From assembly GCF_947495675.1 (NCBI RefSeq), contig NZ_CANLZX010000004.1:62001-126000 (forward strand): a stretch of 64,000 nucleotides of DNA, in the 5' to 3' direction. Shown here piece after piece: positions 47,560 through 55,203 of the stretch. A program made the translations under genes and the position numbers. The notes below the pieces were generated by a model. That model was not told where the DNA came from. It did no database searches and saw only the letters and a program-made list of their open reading frames with translations. Each line of letters opens with the position of its first letter. Position 1 is the stretch's first letter. The stretch comes from an uncultured Algibacter sp. (lineage in GTDB: Bacteria; Bacteroidota; Bacteroidia; Flavobacteriales; Flavobacteriaceae).

Positions 47560-47922
47560 TTACATGGTATAAAAAAACTGTTCATTCACAATTTTTCCGT
47601 CATTTACTTCAAATACACATACCTCTTCCATTTGTTGCCTACCTCGATCTTTAAACGTAACATCAAAGCTCATTTTAGCAGTAAAATGGTTGCCTGCAAC
47701 TAACGGGTCTGATATGTCTCCACTATGAAACTCTACTACATTATCTAACCATTGTTTACTTTTTTCCCAAACGTTTTGTTTACCTGTTACTACTTCGCCA
47801 TATGGTACACCTGGCATTTCTTTACTTGTTACATGTTCGCCATAAAGTTCTTCAATACATTCCATGTTTTTACCTTCACGACACATTTGTGTCCACTTAT
47901 TTGCTACTTCTTGTGTATTCAT
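47560..47922 (-). CDS. SnoaL-like / NTF2-fold protein
   Basis: The 120-aa protein has NTQEVANKWTQMCREGKNME, IEELYGEHVTSKEMPG, a beta-sheet half (GDISDPLVAGNHFTAKMSFD) and VCVFEVNDGKIVNEQFFY. This is the SnoaL-like polyketide-cyclase fold, which holds many small-molecule isomerases and binding proteins. The function of this member is unknown. It is monocistronic, between a terminator and a 202-bp gap. Confidence 0.85.
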   Translation of the reverse strand: MNTQEVANKWTQMCREGKNMECIEELYGEHVTSKEMPGVPYGEVVTGKQNVWEKSKQWLDNVVEFHSGDISDPLVAGNHFTAKMSFDVTFKDRGRQQMEEVCVFEVNDGKIVNEQFFYTM

Positions 47923-48124
47923 TATTTTAGGTTGTTTTGTTGAGTTATAAATATAACAAAATTATAAATATGCTAATCTTAATAAAATGTTATGACTTTA
48001 CTTGATAAGTATTTGGTGAATTTTTTATTTACCTACAAAATTTGGCGGTCTTAGCAAATACACACATACTCTTTTCAAAAATTCAATGTTAGCTGTATTT
48101 TATGTACATTTTTGGCCGTAATAA

Positions 48125-49234
48125 TTATTTACCCAGTATTTCATTGATATATATAGAACGATATTTTTCAGGATATTCAATTTGTACTCCGTGCGTTCCA
48201 TTTTCAAATAAAAACCATTTTTTTGAAGGCGCAATAATTGAATCAAAATACGCTTTTGCTACAGGCGTTTCGGTAAAATGATCGTTGTCTCCTTGTAATA
48301 TGTAAACTGGCACTTTCAATTCGGGAATATCACGCATTAAATTCATATTGATAGCAGTAGGTTCTAAAATCTTAGCTGCAGGATAGTAGGATTCAGGACT
48401 ATTTATCATATCTGTAAATTTTTCCTTAAACGTTAACCCATTATCTAAAAACATACTTTTAATAAAATTAAAATCGGTATCTAATTTTATCGGTGCATAC
48501 TTCATTACAATCTTTCGTTCTATTTCAAAGGCTTCGGTTACTGAATTTTTTGAGTTTTTAACATAAGGTGGTCTTCCAATTTGTTTTAATTGATTGATTG
48601 AAATGGTATCATTATGTTTTTGCGATTCAGACATTGCAAATTCATAAGATAATTCTTCCGATAGTGGTAGGTTAGCCATCAGACCACTACCAATATAGGC
48701 GTGATATAATTCAGGTTTTTTTTGAACCATATAAGCTGCTACAGCTGTTCCCCAAGATAAACCTTCAATATAAATTTTATCTTTTTTGAAAGTCTTTTTT
48801 AAGTGATTTGATAGTTCCAAACCATCATCTACTATATGGTTTAAGGTAATAGAAGAATCTGGTATGCTATCATTATAAGCTAGTCCAGAGCCTCTTTGTT
48901 CCCAATAACAAACCGTAAATATATCTTCCAAATCAACTCCTGTGAGTTTGTAAATTACAGGTAAAATTGGTGCTCCTGGCCCTCCGTGAACTATTAGTAG
49001 TACAGGATTATTTTTGTCTTTTCCTCTAATGGTAATTCTTTGTGGTACTCCATTTATTGTCATATCCTCATGCATAGCGATACTATTCGGAAGAATATTA
49101 CCCTTTTCGTCTAAAAAAGGTTCTTCGATTCCAGAACTATTGATTCGAATTATTAGTAATGCAACTAAAATAAATGCTACAATTGCTCCCAGTAAAATCA
49201 AAAACCACTTTCCTATTTTCTTTAAAATTATCAT
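48125..49234 (-). CDS. Membrane-anchored alpha/beta hydrolase
   Basis: This 369-aa protein has an N-terminal anchor (WFLILLGAIVAFILVALLII) and an alpha/beta hydrolase fold with LIVHGGPGAPILPV (oxyanion region), CYWEQRGSGLAYN, IEGLSWGTAVAAYMV (G-x-S-x-G nucleophile) and LQGDNDHFT/FENGTHGV supplying Asp and His. This is the proline-iminopeptidase-like group; actual substrate is unknown. GC content and flanking repeats hint that it may be an accessory gene: GTTAGCTGTATTTT at 48088 and GTTAGCTATTTTTT at 49329 lie on both sides. Confidence 0.85.
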   Translation of the reverse strand: MIILKKIGKWFLILLGAIVAFILVALLIIRINSSGIEEPFLDEKGNILPNSIAMHEDMTINGVPQRITIRGKDKNNPVLLIVHGGPGAPILPVIYKLTGVDLEDIFTVCYWEQRGSGLAYNDSIPDSSITLNHIVDDGLELSNHLKKTFKKDKIYIEGLSWGTAVAAYMVQKKPELYHAYIGSGLMANLPLSEELSYEFAMSESQKHNDTISINQLKQIGRPPYVKNSKNSVTEAFEIERKIVMKYAPIKLDTDFNFIKSMFLDNGLTFKEKFTDMINSPESYYPAAKILEPTAINMNLMRDIPELKVPVYILQGDNDHFTETPVAKAYFDSIIAPSKKWFLFENGTHGVQIEYPEKYRSIYINEILGK

Positions 49235-49368
49235 ATGTTTTTAATTTGTTCTATGGTTTTTTCTTATTACCGTCTATCCTCCTCTTGAAAAAAAATGCTT
49301 CAATGTTTTTTATCAAGGGCTAAACGAAGTTAGCTATTTTTTCTGACACAATCAAGTGAGAATTTAGC

Positions 49369-50673
49369 TTAGTTTAAAGCAGCTTTATAAGTCTCTAAAC
49401 AACGTTCGCGAGCAAATTTATGGTCAACAATAGGTTTTGGGTAAGTTAGTTCTTGAAAATCTGGAACCCATTGTTTAATGTAGTTTAAATCTTTATCAAA
49501 TTTCTGTATTTGCGTTGTAGGATTAAAAATTCTAAAATATGGTGCAGCATCAACACCACAGCCAGCAACCCATTGCCAATTACCAACGTTGCTTGCCATA
49601 TCATAATCGTGTAGTTTTTCGGCAAAATAAGCCTCACCCCAACGCCAATCAATTAATAAATGTTTGCAAAGAAAACTGCCAACTAGCATTCTAACACGAT
49701 TATGCATAAAACCTGTTTGGTTAAGTTGGCGCATACCAGCATCAACTAAAGGGTATCCTGTTTTGCCTTCACACCAAGATTTAAATTCGACTTCGTTATT
49801 ACGCCACTCTATACGGTCGTATTTAGGTTTAAAACTCGAATCTTTGGTATGTGGAAAGTGCCAAAGGATTTGAGTAAAAAATTCGCGCCAAATAAGTTCT
49901 TGCCAAAATATTTCGTTGTCTTCAGCTATCGCTTTATTAACCATTTTACGAATACTTACCGTACCAAAACGTAAATGAGGCCCTAGTCTAGATGTGCTAT
50001 CTTTTGCTGGGAAGTTTCTCGTATTTTCGTATTGTTGTATTAATGTTGGAGTAACCTTATAAGGTGCTATATGTTGATTTGATTTTATAAAACCAATATC
50101 TGATAAACTTAAATCTGGCAAACCTGTACTAGGTATTAAATTACCTAGTAATGTTTCAGATGGGTAACTTTTAAAATCAAGTGTTTTAAATGTTTCTTTC
50201 CAGCGTTTCATGTAAGGTGTGTACACCAAATAGGGTTTACCATCACTTTTTGTAACATTATCTTTTTCAAAAATTACTTGATCTTTAAAAGTTTGAAATT
50301 CTATATTATTTTCAGATAAAAATCTTTTTATTTCAGCATCACGTGTCTTAGCATAAGGTTCGTAATCATGATTCGTATAAACAGTATCAATAGTATAATC
50401 TTTAATTAATTGCTTATAAATATTAATAGGTTTACCAAAATATATAGCTACGCTAGATTTAAAGTCTGACTTTAATGTATTATTTATTTGTTGAAGTGTT
50501 TCATGAATAAAAGTTACTCTAGCATCATTTTTTGGGAGTTTAATCAGAATATCAGAGTCAAAAATAAAAATTGGTAGTACGGTATTTTTACTTTTTAAGG
50601 CCTGGTATAGCCCAACATTATCATTTAACCGTAAGTCGCGTCTAAACCAAAAAATATTAACTGTTTGCTTCAT
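49369..50673 (-). CDS. phr: Class I deoxyribodipyrimidine photolyase
   Basis: The 434-aa enzyme has the N-terminal antenna domain (VNIFWFRRDLRLNDNVGLYQ) and FAD domain blocks SRLGPHLRFGTVSIRKM, WQELIWREFFTQILWHFP, GYPLVDAGMRQLNQTGFMHN, DYDMASNVGNWQWVAGCGVD and PYFRIFNPTTQ. The GNWQW segment and AAPYFRIFNP are those of classic CPD photolyases. It repairs cyclobutane dimers using blue light. It is the last gene of the - strand light cluster, 29 nt after the SRPBCC gene. Confidence 0.95.
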   Translation of the reverse strand: MKQTVNIFWFRRDLRLNDNVGLYQALKSKNTVLPIFIFDSDILIKLPKNDARVTFIHETLQQINNTLKSDFKSSVAIYFGKPINIYKQLIKDYTIDTVYTNHDYEPYAKTRDAEIKRFLSENNIEFQTFKDQVIFEKDNVTKSDGKPYLVYTPYMKRWKETFKTLDFKSYPSETLLGNLIPSTGLPDLSLSDIGFIKSNQHIAPYKVTPTLIQQYENTRNFPAKDSTSRLGPHLRFGTVSIRKMVNKAIAEDNEIFWQELIWREFFTQILWHFPHTKDSSFKPKYDRIEWRNNEVEFKSWCEGKTGYPLVDAGMRQLNQTGFMHNRVRMLVGSFLCKHLLIDWRWGEAYFAEKLHDYDMASNVGNWQWVAGCGVDAAPYFRIFNPTTQIQKFDKDLNYIKQWVPDFQELTYPKPIVDHKFARERCLETYKAALN

Positions 50674-50702
50674 TTAAGAATATAAATTTAGTGCCAATAA
50701 TA

Positions 50703-51164
50703 TTAATATTTACCAAAAAGGGCTTCTAACTTTTCTGTTCTATAGTTAAAAATCTCTTCTAGTTTTGGTTTTACTAAAATAGGATGTACAAGTTGACCAA
50801 GCAAACCAAAAGGGACTTTGTAATCTATAATATCTTCCATTTCTACACCACCTTCAATCTCTTTTATAAAATGTTTATGATGCCATAAAGCATAAGGACC
50901 AAAACGTTGCTCGTCAACAAAATATTTTTTATCAATGCTATGTGTAATTTCAGTAACCCATTTTGTTTTAATGCCTAAAACAGGTGTAACAATATATTGT
51001 ATAATTTGACCAGCAAACATAGGTCTGTCTGCACCAGATAAAATATGAAAACCCATATAATCTGGTGTAATGGTTTTTAAGTTTCTTGGGTCTGATAAAA
51101 AATCCCAAGCTTGATCTATAGTAATTGGTAATTTTTGTTTTTTATGAAGTGTATAAATTTTCAT
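50703..51164 (-). CDS. SRPBCC family ligand-binding protein
   Basis: This 153-aa START-like protein has LPITIDQAWDFLSDPRNLKT, ITPDYMGFHIL, TKWVTEITHSIDKKYFVDEQ, FGPYALWHHKHFIKEIEGGV and VPFGLLGQLVHPILVKPKLE. Proteins of this subfamily recur beside photolyases and TspO in flavobacteria. The ligand is unknown; a lipid or tetrapyrrole is possible given the neighbour. It is separated from tspO by one base. Confidence 0.85.
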   Translation of the reverse strand: MKIYTLHKKQKLPITIDQAWDFLSDPRNLKTITPDYMGFHILSGADRPMFAGQIIQYIVTPVLGIKTKWVTEITHSIDKKYFVDEQRFGPYALWHHKHFIKEIEGGVEMEDIIDYKVPFGLLGQLVHPILVKPKLEEIFNYRTEKLEALFGKY

Positions 51165-51165
51165 C

Positions 51166-51627
51166 TTAGTTGTTTAGTAAAATATAGCCATTTAATGAGG
51201 TTGCGATACAAAGCCAAATTAAATAGGGGAGTATGAGTAATGTTTTTGCATTCATATCTTTTAAAAATGAAAGCGTAATGGTTGCTATAATAAATGTTAG
51301 TAATAGTATGACTGTAAAACCTACGCCTACGAGATGTTGATTAAAAAATATATAATTCCAGATTACATTTAAAACAAATTGTACAGCAAATAAAGTAATA
51401 ACTTTTGTTGTTGGTAGTAATTTATATAAATAGGCCATGTATATAGAAAAGCAAACCATAATTGTTGTCCAAGCTACTCCAAAAACCCAACCTGGTGGCG
51501 TCCAAGGCGCTTGATTTAAACTAGTATACCATTCGGTTTGTGGGCCATTATTCATAAGCCAACTACCAATAGCTAAAGCACCAAAATTAATAACCAGAAA
51601 TATGATTATATTTTTAAGCAACTTCAT
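51166..51627 (-). CDS. tspO: TspO/MBR family tryptophan-rich sensory protein
   Basis: The 153-aa membrane protein has five helices and the family pattern NFGALAIGSWLMNN, WYTSLNQAPWTPPGWVFGVA, LNVIWNYIFFNQHLVGVGF and PYLIWLCIATSLNGYI. TspO proteins bind porphyrins and can photodegrade protoporphyrin IX, linking to light or oxidative stress. Its start overlaps the preceding 58-aa gene by 14 bp. Confidence 0.93.
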   Translation of the reverse strand: MKLLKNIIIFLVINFGALAIGSWLMNNGPQTEWYTSLNQAPWTPPGWVFGVAWTTIMVCFSIYMAYLYKLLPTTKVITLFAVQFVLNVIWNYIFFNQHLVGVGFTVILLLTFIIATITLSFLKDMNAKTLLILPYLIWLCIATSLNGYILLNN

Positions 51628-51790
51628 TTCTTAAAGTGTTTATTAGTTCTGCAACAGCTTGAGCTTCTGCATATTTTTCATCGCTTGCAGACCTGTTAAT
51701 GGAAGATAGCGCATGCCATTCTGTCATCAATTTTTTAAATTTCTCTTCTAATTTTTCTACTTGTGATTTTTTTTTAAATAATCCGAACAT
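51614..51790 (-). CDS. Lacal_2735-type small protein (58 aa)
   Basis: I translated this frame by hand: MFGLFKKKSQVEKLEEKFKK followed by LMTEWHALSSINRSASDEKY and AEAQAVAELINTLRNEVA. It is a single predicted amphipathic helical hairpin after a basic N-terminus and matches the small Lacal_2735 family known from flavobacteria. Its end overlaps tspO by 14 bp and its start is 6 bp from the glutathione peroxidase stop, so it is inside the operon. Function is unknown. Confidence 0.8.
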   Translation of the reverse strand: MFGLFKKKSQVEKLEEKFKKLMTEWHALSSINRSASDEKYAEAQAVAELINTLRNEVA

Positions 51791-51796
51791 AGCTTT

Positions 51797-52333
51797 TTAA
51801 TTTAAATGTTTTATGATTTTTGAACTCAATGGGTTTGTTGTTGATAGATAATAATCAATTAAAATGCCATCAGGGTTCACTAAATATTTTTGAAAATTCC
51901 ACTTTACTGTAGAATTTTTAACACCATTGTTAATACTTTTTGTTAACCAAGTGTATAATGGATGTTGGTTTTTTCCTTTAACATCTACTTTTTCTGTGAT
52001 TAGAAATGTTACTCCATAATTAATTTCACAGAATGATGTTATTGTTTCTTCGTTCCCAGGTTCTTGATTCCCAAATTGATTGCATGGCACACCTATAATT
52101 TGAATTTTATCTTGATACTGATTGTATAGCTCTTGTAAGTCTTTATATTGAGGCGTAAAACCGCATTTTGAAGCAACATTTACAAACAGAATATGTTTGC
52201 CTTTAAATTGCGATAAGTTTATTGGTTTTCCGTTTATGGCATTAATTTTAATATCATAAATAGAATTAATATTCATTTTATCTTGGCTACTCTTAGTACT
52301 TAAAGTAGTTAGAAATGCTTTAAAGGGATTCAT
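51797..52333 (-). CDS. Glutathione peroxidase family protein
   Basis: This 178-aa protein has HILFVNVASKCGFTPQYKDL (Cys nucleophile), IQIIGVPCNQFGNQEPGNEE (Gln) and NSTVKWNFQKYLVN (Trp/Asn), so the catalytic tetrad is complete. It is the cysteine type and probably uses thioredoxin, reducing lipid or organic peroxides. It lies 3 nt after the SDR gene stop in the light cluster. Confidence 0.94.
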   Translation of the reverse strand: MNPFKAFLTTLSTKSSQDKMNINSIYDIKINAINGKPINLSQFKGKHILFVNVASKCGFTPQYKDLQELYNQYQDKIQIIGVPCNQFGNQEPGNEETITSFCEINYGVTFLITEKVDVKGKNQHPLYTWLTKSINNGVKNSTVKWNFQKYLVNPDGILIDYYLSTTNPLSSKIIKHLN

Positions 52334-52336
52334 ATA

Positions 52337-53020
52337 TTATATTTTAAAACTAACAATACCACAATCCATTTCGAATATTTGTCCTGAAATAGAAGCGCAA
52401 CTATCTGATAATAAAAATGCTGCCATATCTGCTACCTCACTTGGAGACAAAAACTTTTTTAATGGATGTCTCTCAGTAATATTTTCAATCATTTTCTCGT
52501 TTCGTAATAATTTTGAAGCGAGTTCTGTATCTGTAACGGTAGGAGCTATAGCGTTTATGCGCAATGTAGGAGCTAACTCCGCACCTAGAGACTTTACTAA
52601 ACCTTCAACACCAGATTTTGATACGGCAATACTTGCGTGATAAGGCATACCAAGTTTAGCAGCAACAGTACTAAAAAGTACAATAGCAGGATTGTTACCT
52701 TTTTTTAAAGCTGGAAGGTATTTTTGTATCACTTTTACAGCACCAAGTACGTTAATTTCAAAATCATTTTTAAAATCATCAATACTTAATCTGGTAATAG
52801 GTTTTAAATTGATACTGCCTGGACAATAAACTAATCCGTCAGCCGTATCAATTTCAGGTAATTCGTTTTGTGTAACATCGCAGTAATGGTGAGTTAGGTT
52901 ACTGTGCGATATTTCAGGAATACTTCTGCTAATGTTTATAACATTGCAATAGGCTAAAAGCTTTTCGATTAAAGCTTTTCCAATACCCTTACTTCCACCA
53001 ACAACTATTATTGTTTTCAT
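52337..53020 (-). CDS. SDR family oxidoreductase lacking the catalytic tyrosine
   Basis: This 227-aa short-chain dehydrogenase-like protein has IIVVGGSKGIGKALIEKLLA (NAD(P)-binding), DGLVYCPGSINLKP and PAIVLFSTVAAKLGMPYHAS (serine present). In the next block, HASIAVSKSGVEGL, the lysine of YxxxK is present but the tyrosine position is isoleucine. The C-terminus has RLNAIAPT-like and SGQIFEMDCGIVSF segments. It may be inactive, or use another residue. The fold is certain; the reaction is not. Confidence 0.88.
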   Translation of the reverse strand: MKTIIVVGGSKGIGKALIEKLLAYCNVINISRSIPEISHSNLTHHYCDVTQNELPEIDTADGLVYCPGSINLKPITRLSIDDFKNDFEINVLGAVKVIQKYLPALKKGNNPAIVLFSTVAAKLGMPYHASIAVSKSGVEGLVKSLGAELAPTLRINAIAPTVTDTELASKLLRNEKMIENITERHPLKKFLSPSEVADMAAFLLSDSCASISGQIFEMDCGIVSFKI

Positions 53021-53042
53021 AGGTTTCAGGGCATTTTATTTG

Positions 53043-53258
53043 TTATGGCCTGCCCTTTAGCCTTTTTTCAATTTTTTGTTTTATAACAGTCAATCGTTTC
53101 ATAAGATCCATAATCTCTGGATCCTTTTTCTCTTTATAAATGTCATTTAAACCTAATATTAAACTTTTTACTTCTCTAGACGATTCGATGCGCTCACTTG
53201 TAGTTTTAAAAGTGTGTCTACGCTGCTCAAATTCTAAAGCTTTATCAATAATCTCCAT
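53043..53258 (-). CDS. Small basic helical protein, paralogue 1 (71 aa)
   Basis: The predicted protein is nearly all helical: MEIIDKALEFEQRRHTFKTT, then SREVKSLILGLNDIYKEKKD and MKRLTVIKQKIEKRLKGRP. It is about two-thirds identical to the 72-aa protein at 53412-53630 by my hand alignment, with a shared KRLTVIK-K-EKRLKGR tail. I recognise no family. It starts the downstream half of the light cluster, preceded by a 153-bp palindrome-rich region and followed 23 bp later by the SDR gene. Confidence 0.75.
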   Translation of the reverse strand: MEIIDKALEFEQRRHTFKTTSERIESSREVKSLILGLNDIYKEKKDPEIMDLMKRLTVIKQKIEKRLKGRP

Positions 53259-53275
53259 AATTCTTTTTTAATCTT

Positions 53276-53339
53276 TAATCTAACTTGTTTAATGCAAATT
53301 GCATACCAATTTGGCAATATAATAAATTATGTCAGATTA
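53276..53339. promoter_or_regulatory. Palindrome-rich upstream region of the 71-aa gene
   Basis: Within 64 bp there are ATGCAA-A-TTGCAT (53292-53304, perfect), CCAA-T-TTGG (53306-53314), and a near-perfect outer pair TAATCTAAC (53276-53284) / GTCAGATTA (53331-53339). This is the only sizeable gap in the downstream half of the light cluster, so it probably holds a promoter and operator. No exact TAnnTTTG is seen. Confidence 0.4.
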
Positions 53340-53411
53340 ACTATTTTTATATAGAATTATTAAGGAAAATTTAGTATTAATAGATTTTTGACAATAGATT
53401 TTATAAGATTA

Positions 53412-53630
53412 TTACAATAGTCTGCCTTTTAATCGTTTTTCAACTTTTCTTTTTATTACAGTTAATCGCTTCATGATATCCATGATTTTTTCATCTTTTC
53501 TTACCTTGTAAACTTGGTTTAAATCTAGTATTAATGCTTTTGCTTCTCTAGAAATTTTTACACGATCGCTAGTTGATAAGGATCTCATTTTTCTTTGTTC
53601 AAACTCTAATGCTCTGTCAATTAATTCCAT
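53412..53630 (-). CDS. Small basic helical protein, paralogue 2 (72 aa)
   Basis: MELIDRALEFEQRKMRSLST, SREAKALILDLNQVYKVRKD and IMKRLTVIKRKVEKRLKGRL repeat the layout of the 71-aa neighbour, so the pair arose by duplication. The start lies 4 bp after the folE stop, indicating co-transcription with folE. It is positively charged toward the C-terminus and could bind nucleic acid or a partner protein. That is a guess only. Confidence 0.75.
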   Translation of the reverse strand: MELIDRALEFEQRKMRSLSTSDRVKISREAKALILDLNQVYKVRKDEKIMDIMKRLTVIKRKVEKRLKGRLL

Positions 53631-53634
53631 AATG

Positions 53635-54330
53635 TTAACTATTTATATAATTCTGTAATTCTGTGATTTTTTCTGATGTATTAAATTTACCACCATAAAA
53701 AGCAGTAACTGTTGAAGATGTTTCGTCTTTTATACCTCTAGAAGAGACACATAAATGTTTAGCATCTATAATAACAGCTACATCTTCTGTATTTAATATT
53801 GATTTTAATTCGTTTGCTATTTGGTTTGTTAAGCGCTCTTGTACTTGCGGGCGTTTAGCAAAATATTGTACAATTCTATTTAATTTAGATAATCCAATTA
53901 CTTTTCCTGAGGATATATAAGCTACATGTGCCTTACCTATAATTGGAACGAAATGATGCTCACAATTTGAGTAGAATGTAATATTCTTCTCTACCAGCAT
54001 TTGGTTGTATTTATATTTGTTGTCAAATAGAGCAACTTTAGGTTTATTGGCTGGGTTTAAACCAGAAAATATTTCATCTATATACATTTTTGCTACTCGT
54101 TTTGGAGTACCTTTTAGAGAATCATCATTTAGGTCTAAGCCCATAACATCCATTATTTCTTCAAATAAGATGGCTATACGATCTTTTTTTTCAGAATCAC
54201 TCAGTTTAAATGCATCTTGTTTCATAGGTGTTTTTAAACCTGTTGAGAGATGATCGTCACCAATATCTTCAATTGAAAAACCATTCAATTTATGACCATT
54301 TGTCTTTTTTTCTAATGTGTTTGTTTTCAT
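53635..54330 (-). CDS. folE: GTP cyclohydrolase I
   Basis: The 231-aa enzyme has TPKRVAKMYIDEIFSGLN, the zinc-site YSNCEHHFVPIIGKAHVAYI, GLSKLNRIVQYFAKRPQVQE and DAKHLCVSSRGIKDETSSTV, so Cys-His-Cys zinc ligands are present. It makes dihydroneopterin triphosphate for folate/pterins. Pterin-type cofactors (MTHF) are antennae of photolyases, which may explain its place here. I start it at ATG 54330 (MKTNTLEKKTNG); the longer frame to 54375 begins with TTG. Confidence 0.95.
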   Translation of the reverse strand: MKTNTLEKKTNGHKLNGFSIEDIGDDHLSTGLKTPMKQDAFKLSDSEKKDRIAILFEEIMDVMGLDLNDDSLKGTPKRVAKMYIDEIFSGLNPANKPKVALFDNKYKYNQMLVEKNITFYSNCEHHFVPIIGKAHVAYISSGKVIGLSKLNRIVQYFAKRPQVQERLTNQIANELKSILNTEDVAVIIDAKHLCVSSRGIKDETSSTVTAFYGGKFNTSEKITELQNYINS

Positions 54331-54381
54331 ATTCTCTTTTTTATGTGCTGTCTTAATGTTGAAAACATTAATCAAAGCACG

Positions 54382-54654
54382 TTAGCGTTTTGAAATCTTA
54401 TTGTGTGTAATTTGTTTTTGTCTGCTACATTTAAAGCGTCCTTTTTCAAATATTCTTAGTTTTTCATGTTTTGTTTGGCGTCCTTGAACCCGCTTTCTCC
54501 ATAATTTGAAACTGCTTAGTTTCATTTCTTTTCGCATAAGTTCAATGACTTGCTGTTCTTTTAAGCCAAATTGAAATTTTATAGCATCAAAAGTTGTTCT
54601 GTCTTCCCAAGCCATTTCAATAACTCTATCTATTTGTTCTGCTGATAGACTCAT
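54382..54654 (-). CDS. TIGR03643 family protein
   Basis: The 90-aa protein has LSAEQIDRVIEMAWEDRTTF, DAIKFQFGLKEQQVIELMRK, then LSSFKLWRKRVQGRQTKHEK. This is the TIGR03643 pattern: a helix-turn-helix-like N-terminus plus an RKRVxGRxTKH block, commonly encoded beside cryptochromes. It may bind nucleic acid. Function is uncharacterised. It overlaps the preceding gene by 4 bp and lies 51 bp upstream of folE. Confidence 0.85.
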   Translation of the reverse strand: MSLSAEQIDRVIEMAWEDRTTFDAIKFQFGLKEQQVIELMRKEMKLSSFKLWRKRVQGRQTKHEKLRIFEKGRFKCSRQKQITHNKISKR

Positions 54655-55079
54655 ATGTTTTGAAAATTATATTTTTCGTCATATTTTATTTTTTCATTTA
54701 ACATTTTATCAAAAAAACGTTTGTTTTCTTTAAACGTTTTATTATTTCTAAAATGGATAAATCTGCCTTGAGCATGTATACTTGCTCCATTGGTTTTATA
54801 TATAACTAAATGGTAATAAGGAATTGCCCAAATAAAATTTTTTAAGCCTTTATTTATTAATATTAAAATACCATTTTTACGAAGTTCAATATTTGCATAA
54901 TTAGCATCAGAAATAGTATTCATGTAAGATTCTAGATTTGGGCTTACGTTATCTATAATCATGCGTTTAGAACCAATACCTTTCATTTTTATGGATTCTA
55001 ATAATGTAAAAGGTCTGCCTACTAAATCTTCTAATATTTGTTTTTCGTCTTTATTATAATATGTAGATTCTAGTATCAT
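54651..55079 (-). CDS. Unknown 142-aa protein behind a shared palindromic promoter
   Basis: The protein begins MILESTYYNKDEKQILEDLV, with VGRPFTLLESIKMKGIGSKR, YANIELRKNGILILINKGLK and NKTFKENKRFFDKMLNEKIK. It looks like a soluble alpha/beta protein and matches no domain I know. I start it at ATG 55079; the upstream TTG at 55098-55100 lies in the -7 box. It leads the transcript that carries the TIGR03643 gene, folE and the 72-aa gene, so it may be a sensor or regulator. That is speculation. Confidence 0.7.
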   Translation of the reverse strand: MILESTYYNKDEKQILEDLVGRPFTLLESIKMKGIGSKRMIIDNVSPNLESYMNTISDANYANIELRKNGILILINKGLKNFIWAIPYYHLVIYKTNGASIHAQGRFIHFRNNKTFKENKRFFDKMLNEKIKYDEKYNFQNI

Positions 55080-55097
55080 TATTACTATTTTACATAT

Positions 55098-55140
55098 CAA
55101 ATATACAAAATGTTTAACAAAATATGTAAAAAGTTAAACA
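55098..55140 (-). promoter_or_regulatory. Promoter and bipartite palindrome upstream of the 142-aa gene
   Basis: The -7 box TATATTTG (- strand) lies at 55098-55105. Five bases upstream of it is TGTTTAAC at 55111-55118 (+ strand), then 14 bp, then GTTAAACA at 55133-55140. The half-sites are exact reverse complements, 22 bp apart (two helical turns). No TTG sits at the usual -33 distance. The same geometry is found upstream of the TetR gene. Confidence 0.75.
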
Positions 55141-55203
55141 AAAAATAATATTATACTATTGATAAAACTTATAACAACATGTAAGTTATTGTTGTACAAT
55201 GAG

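Noticed and set aside
48030..48124. Possible integron attC site after the hydrolase gene
   Set aside because: An AGCTAAC-like box is present but the matching GTTRRRY box at the other end is missing, so the required symmetry is absent.
53285..53292. TTGTTTAAT, resembling half of the shared light-promoter palindrome, upstream of the 71-aa gene
   Set aside because: Differs in the last base and has no partner at the right distance, so I did not call a third copy.
55150..55195. Weak inverted repeats (AACTTA/TAAGTT, ACAACA/TGTTGT) after the cryptochrome gene
   Set aside because: Short stems with long loops; could be a weak terminator but not distinguishable from chance.
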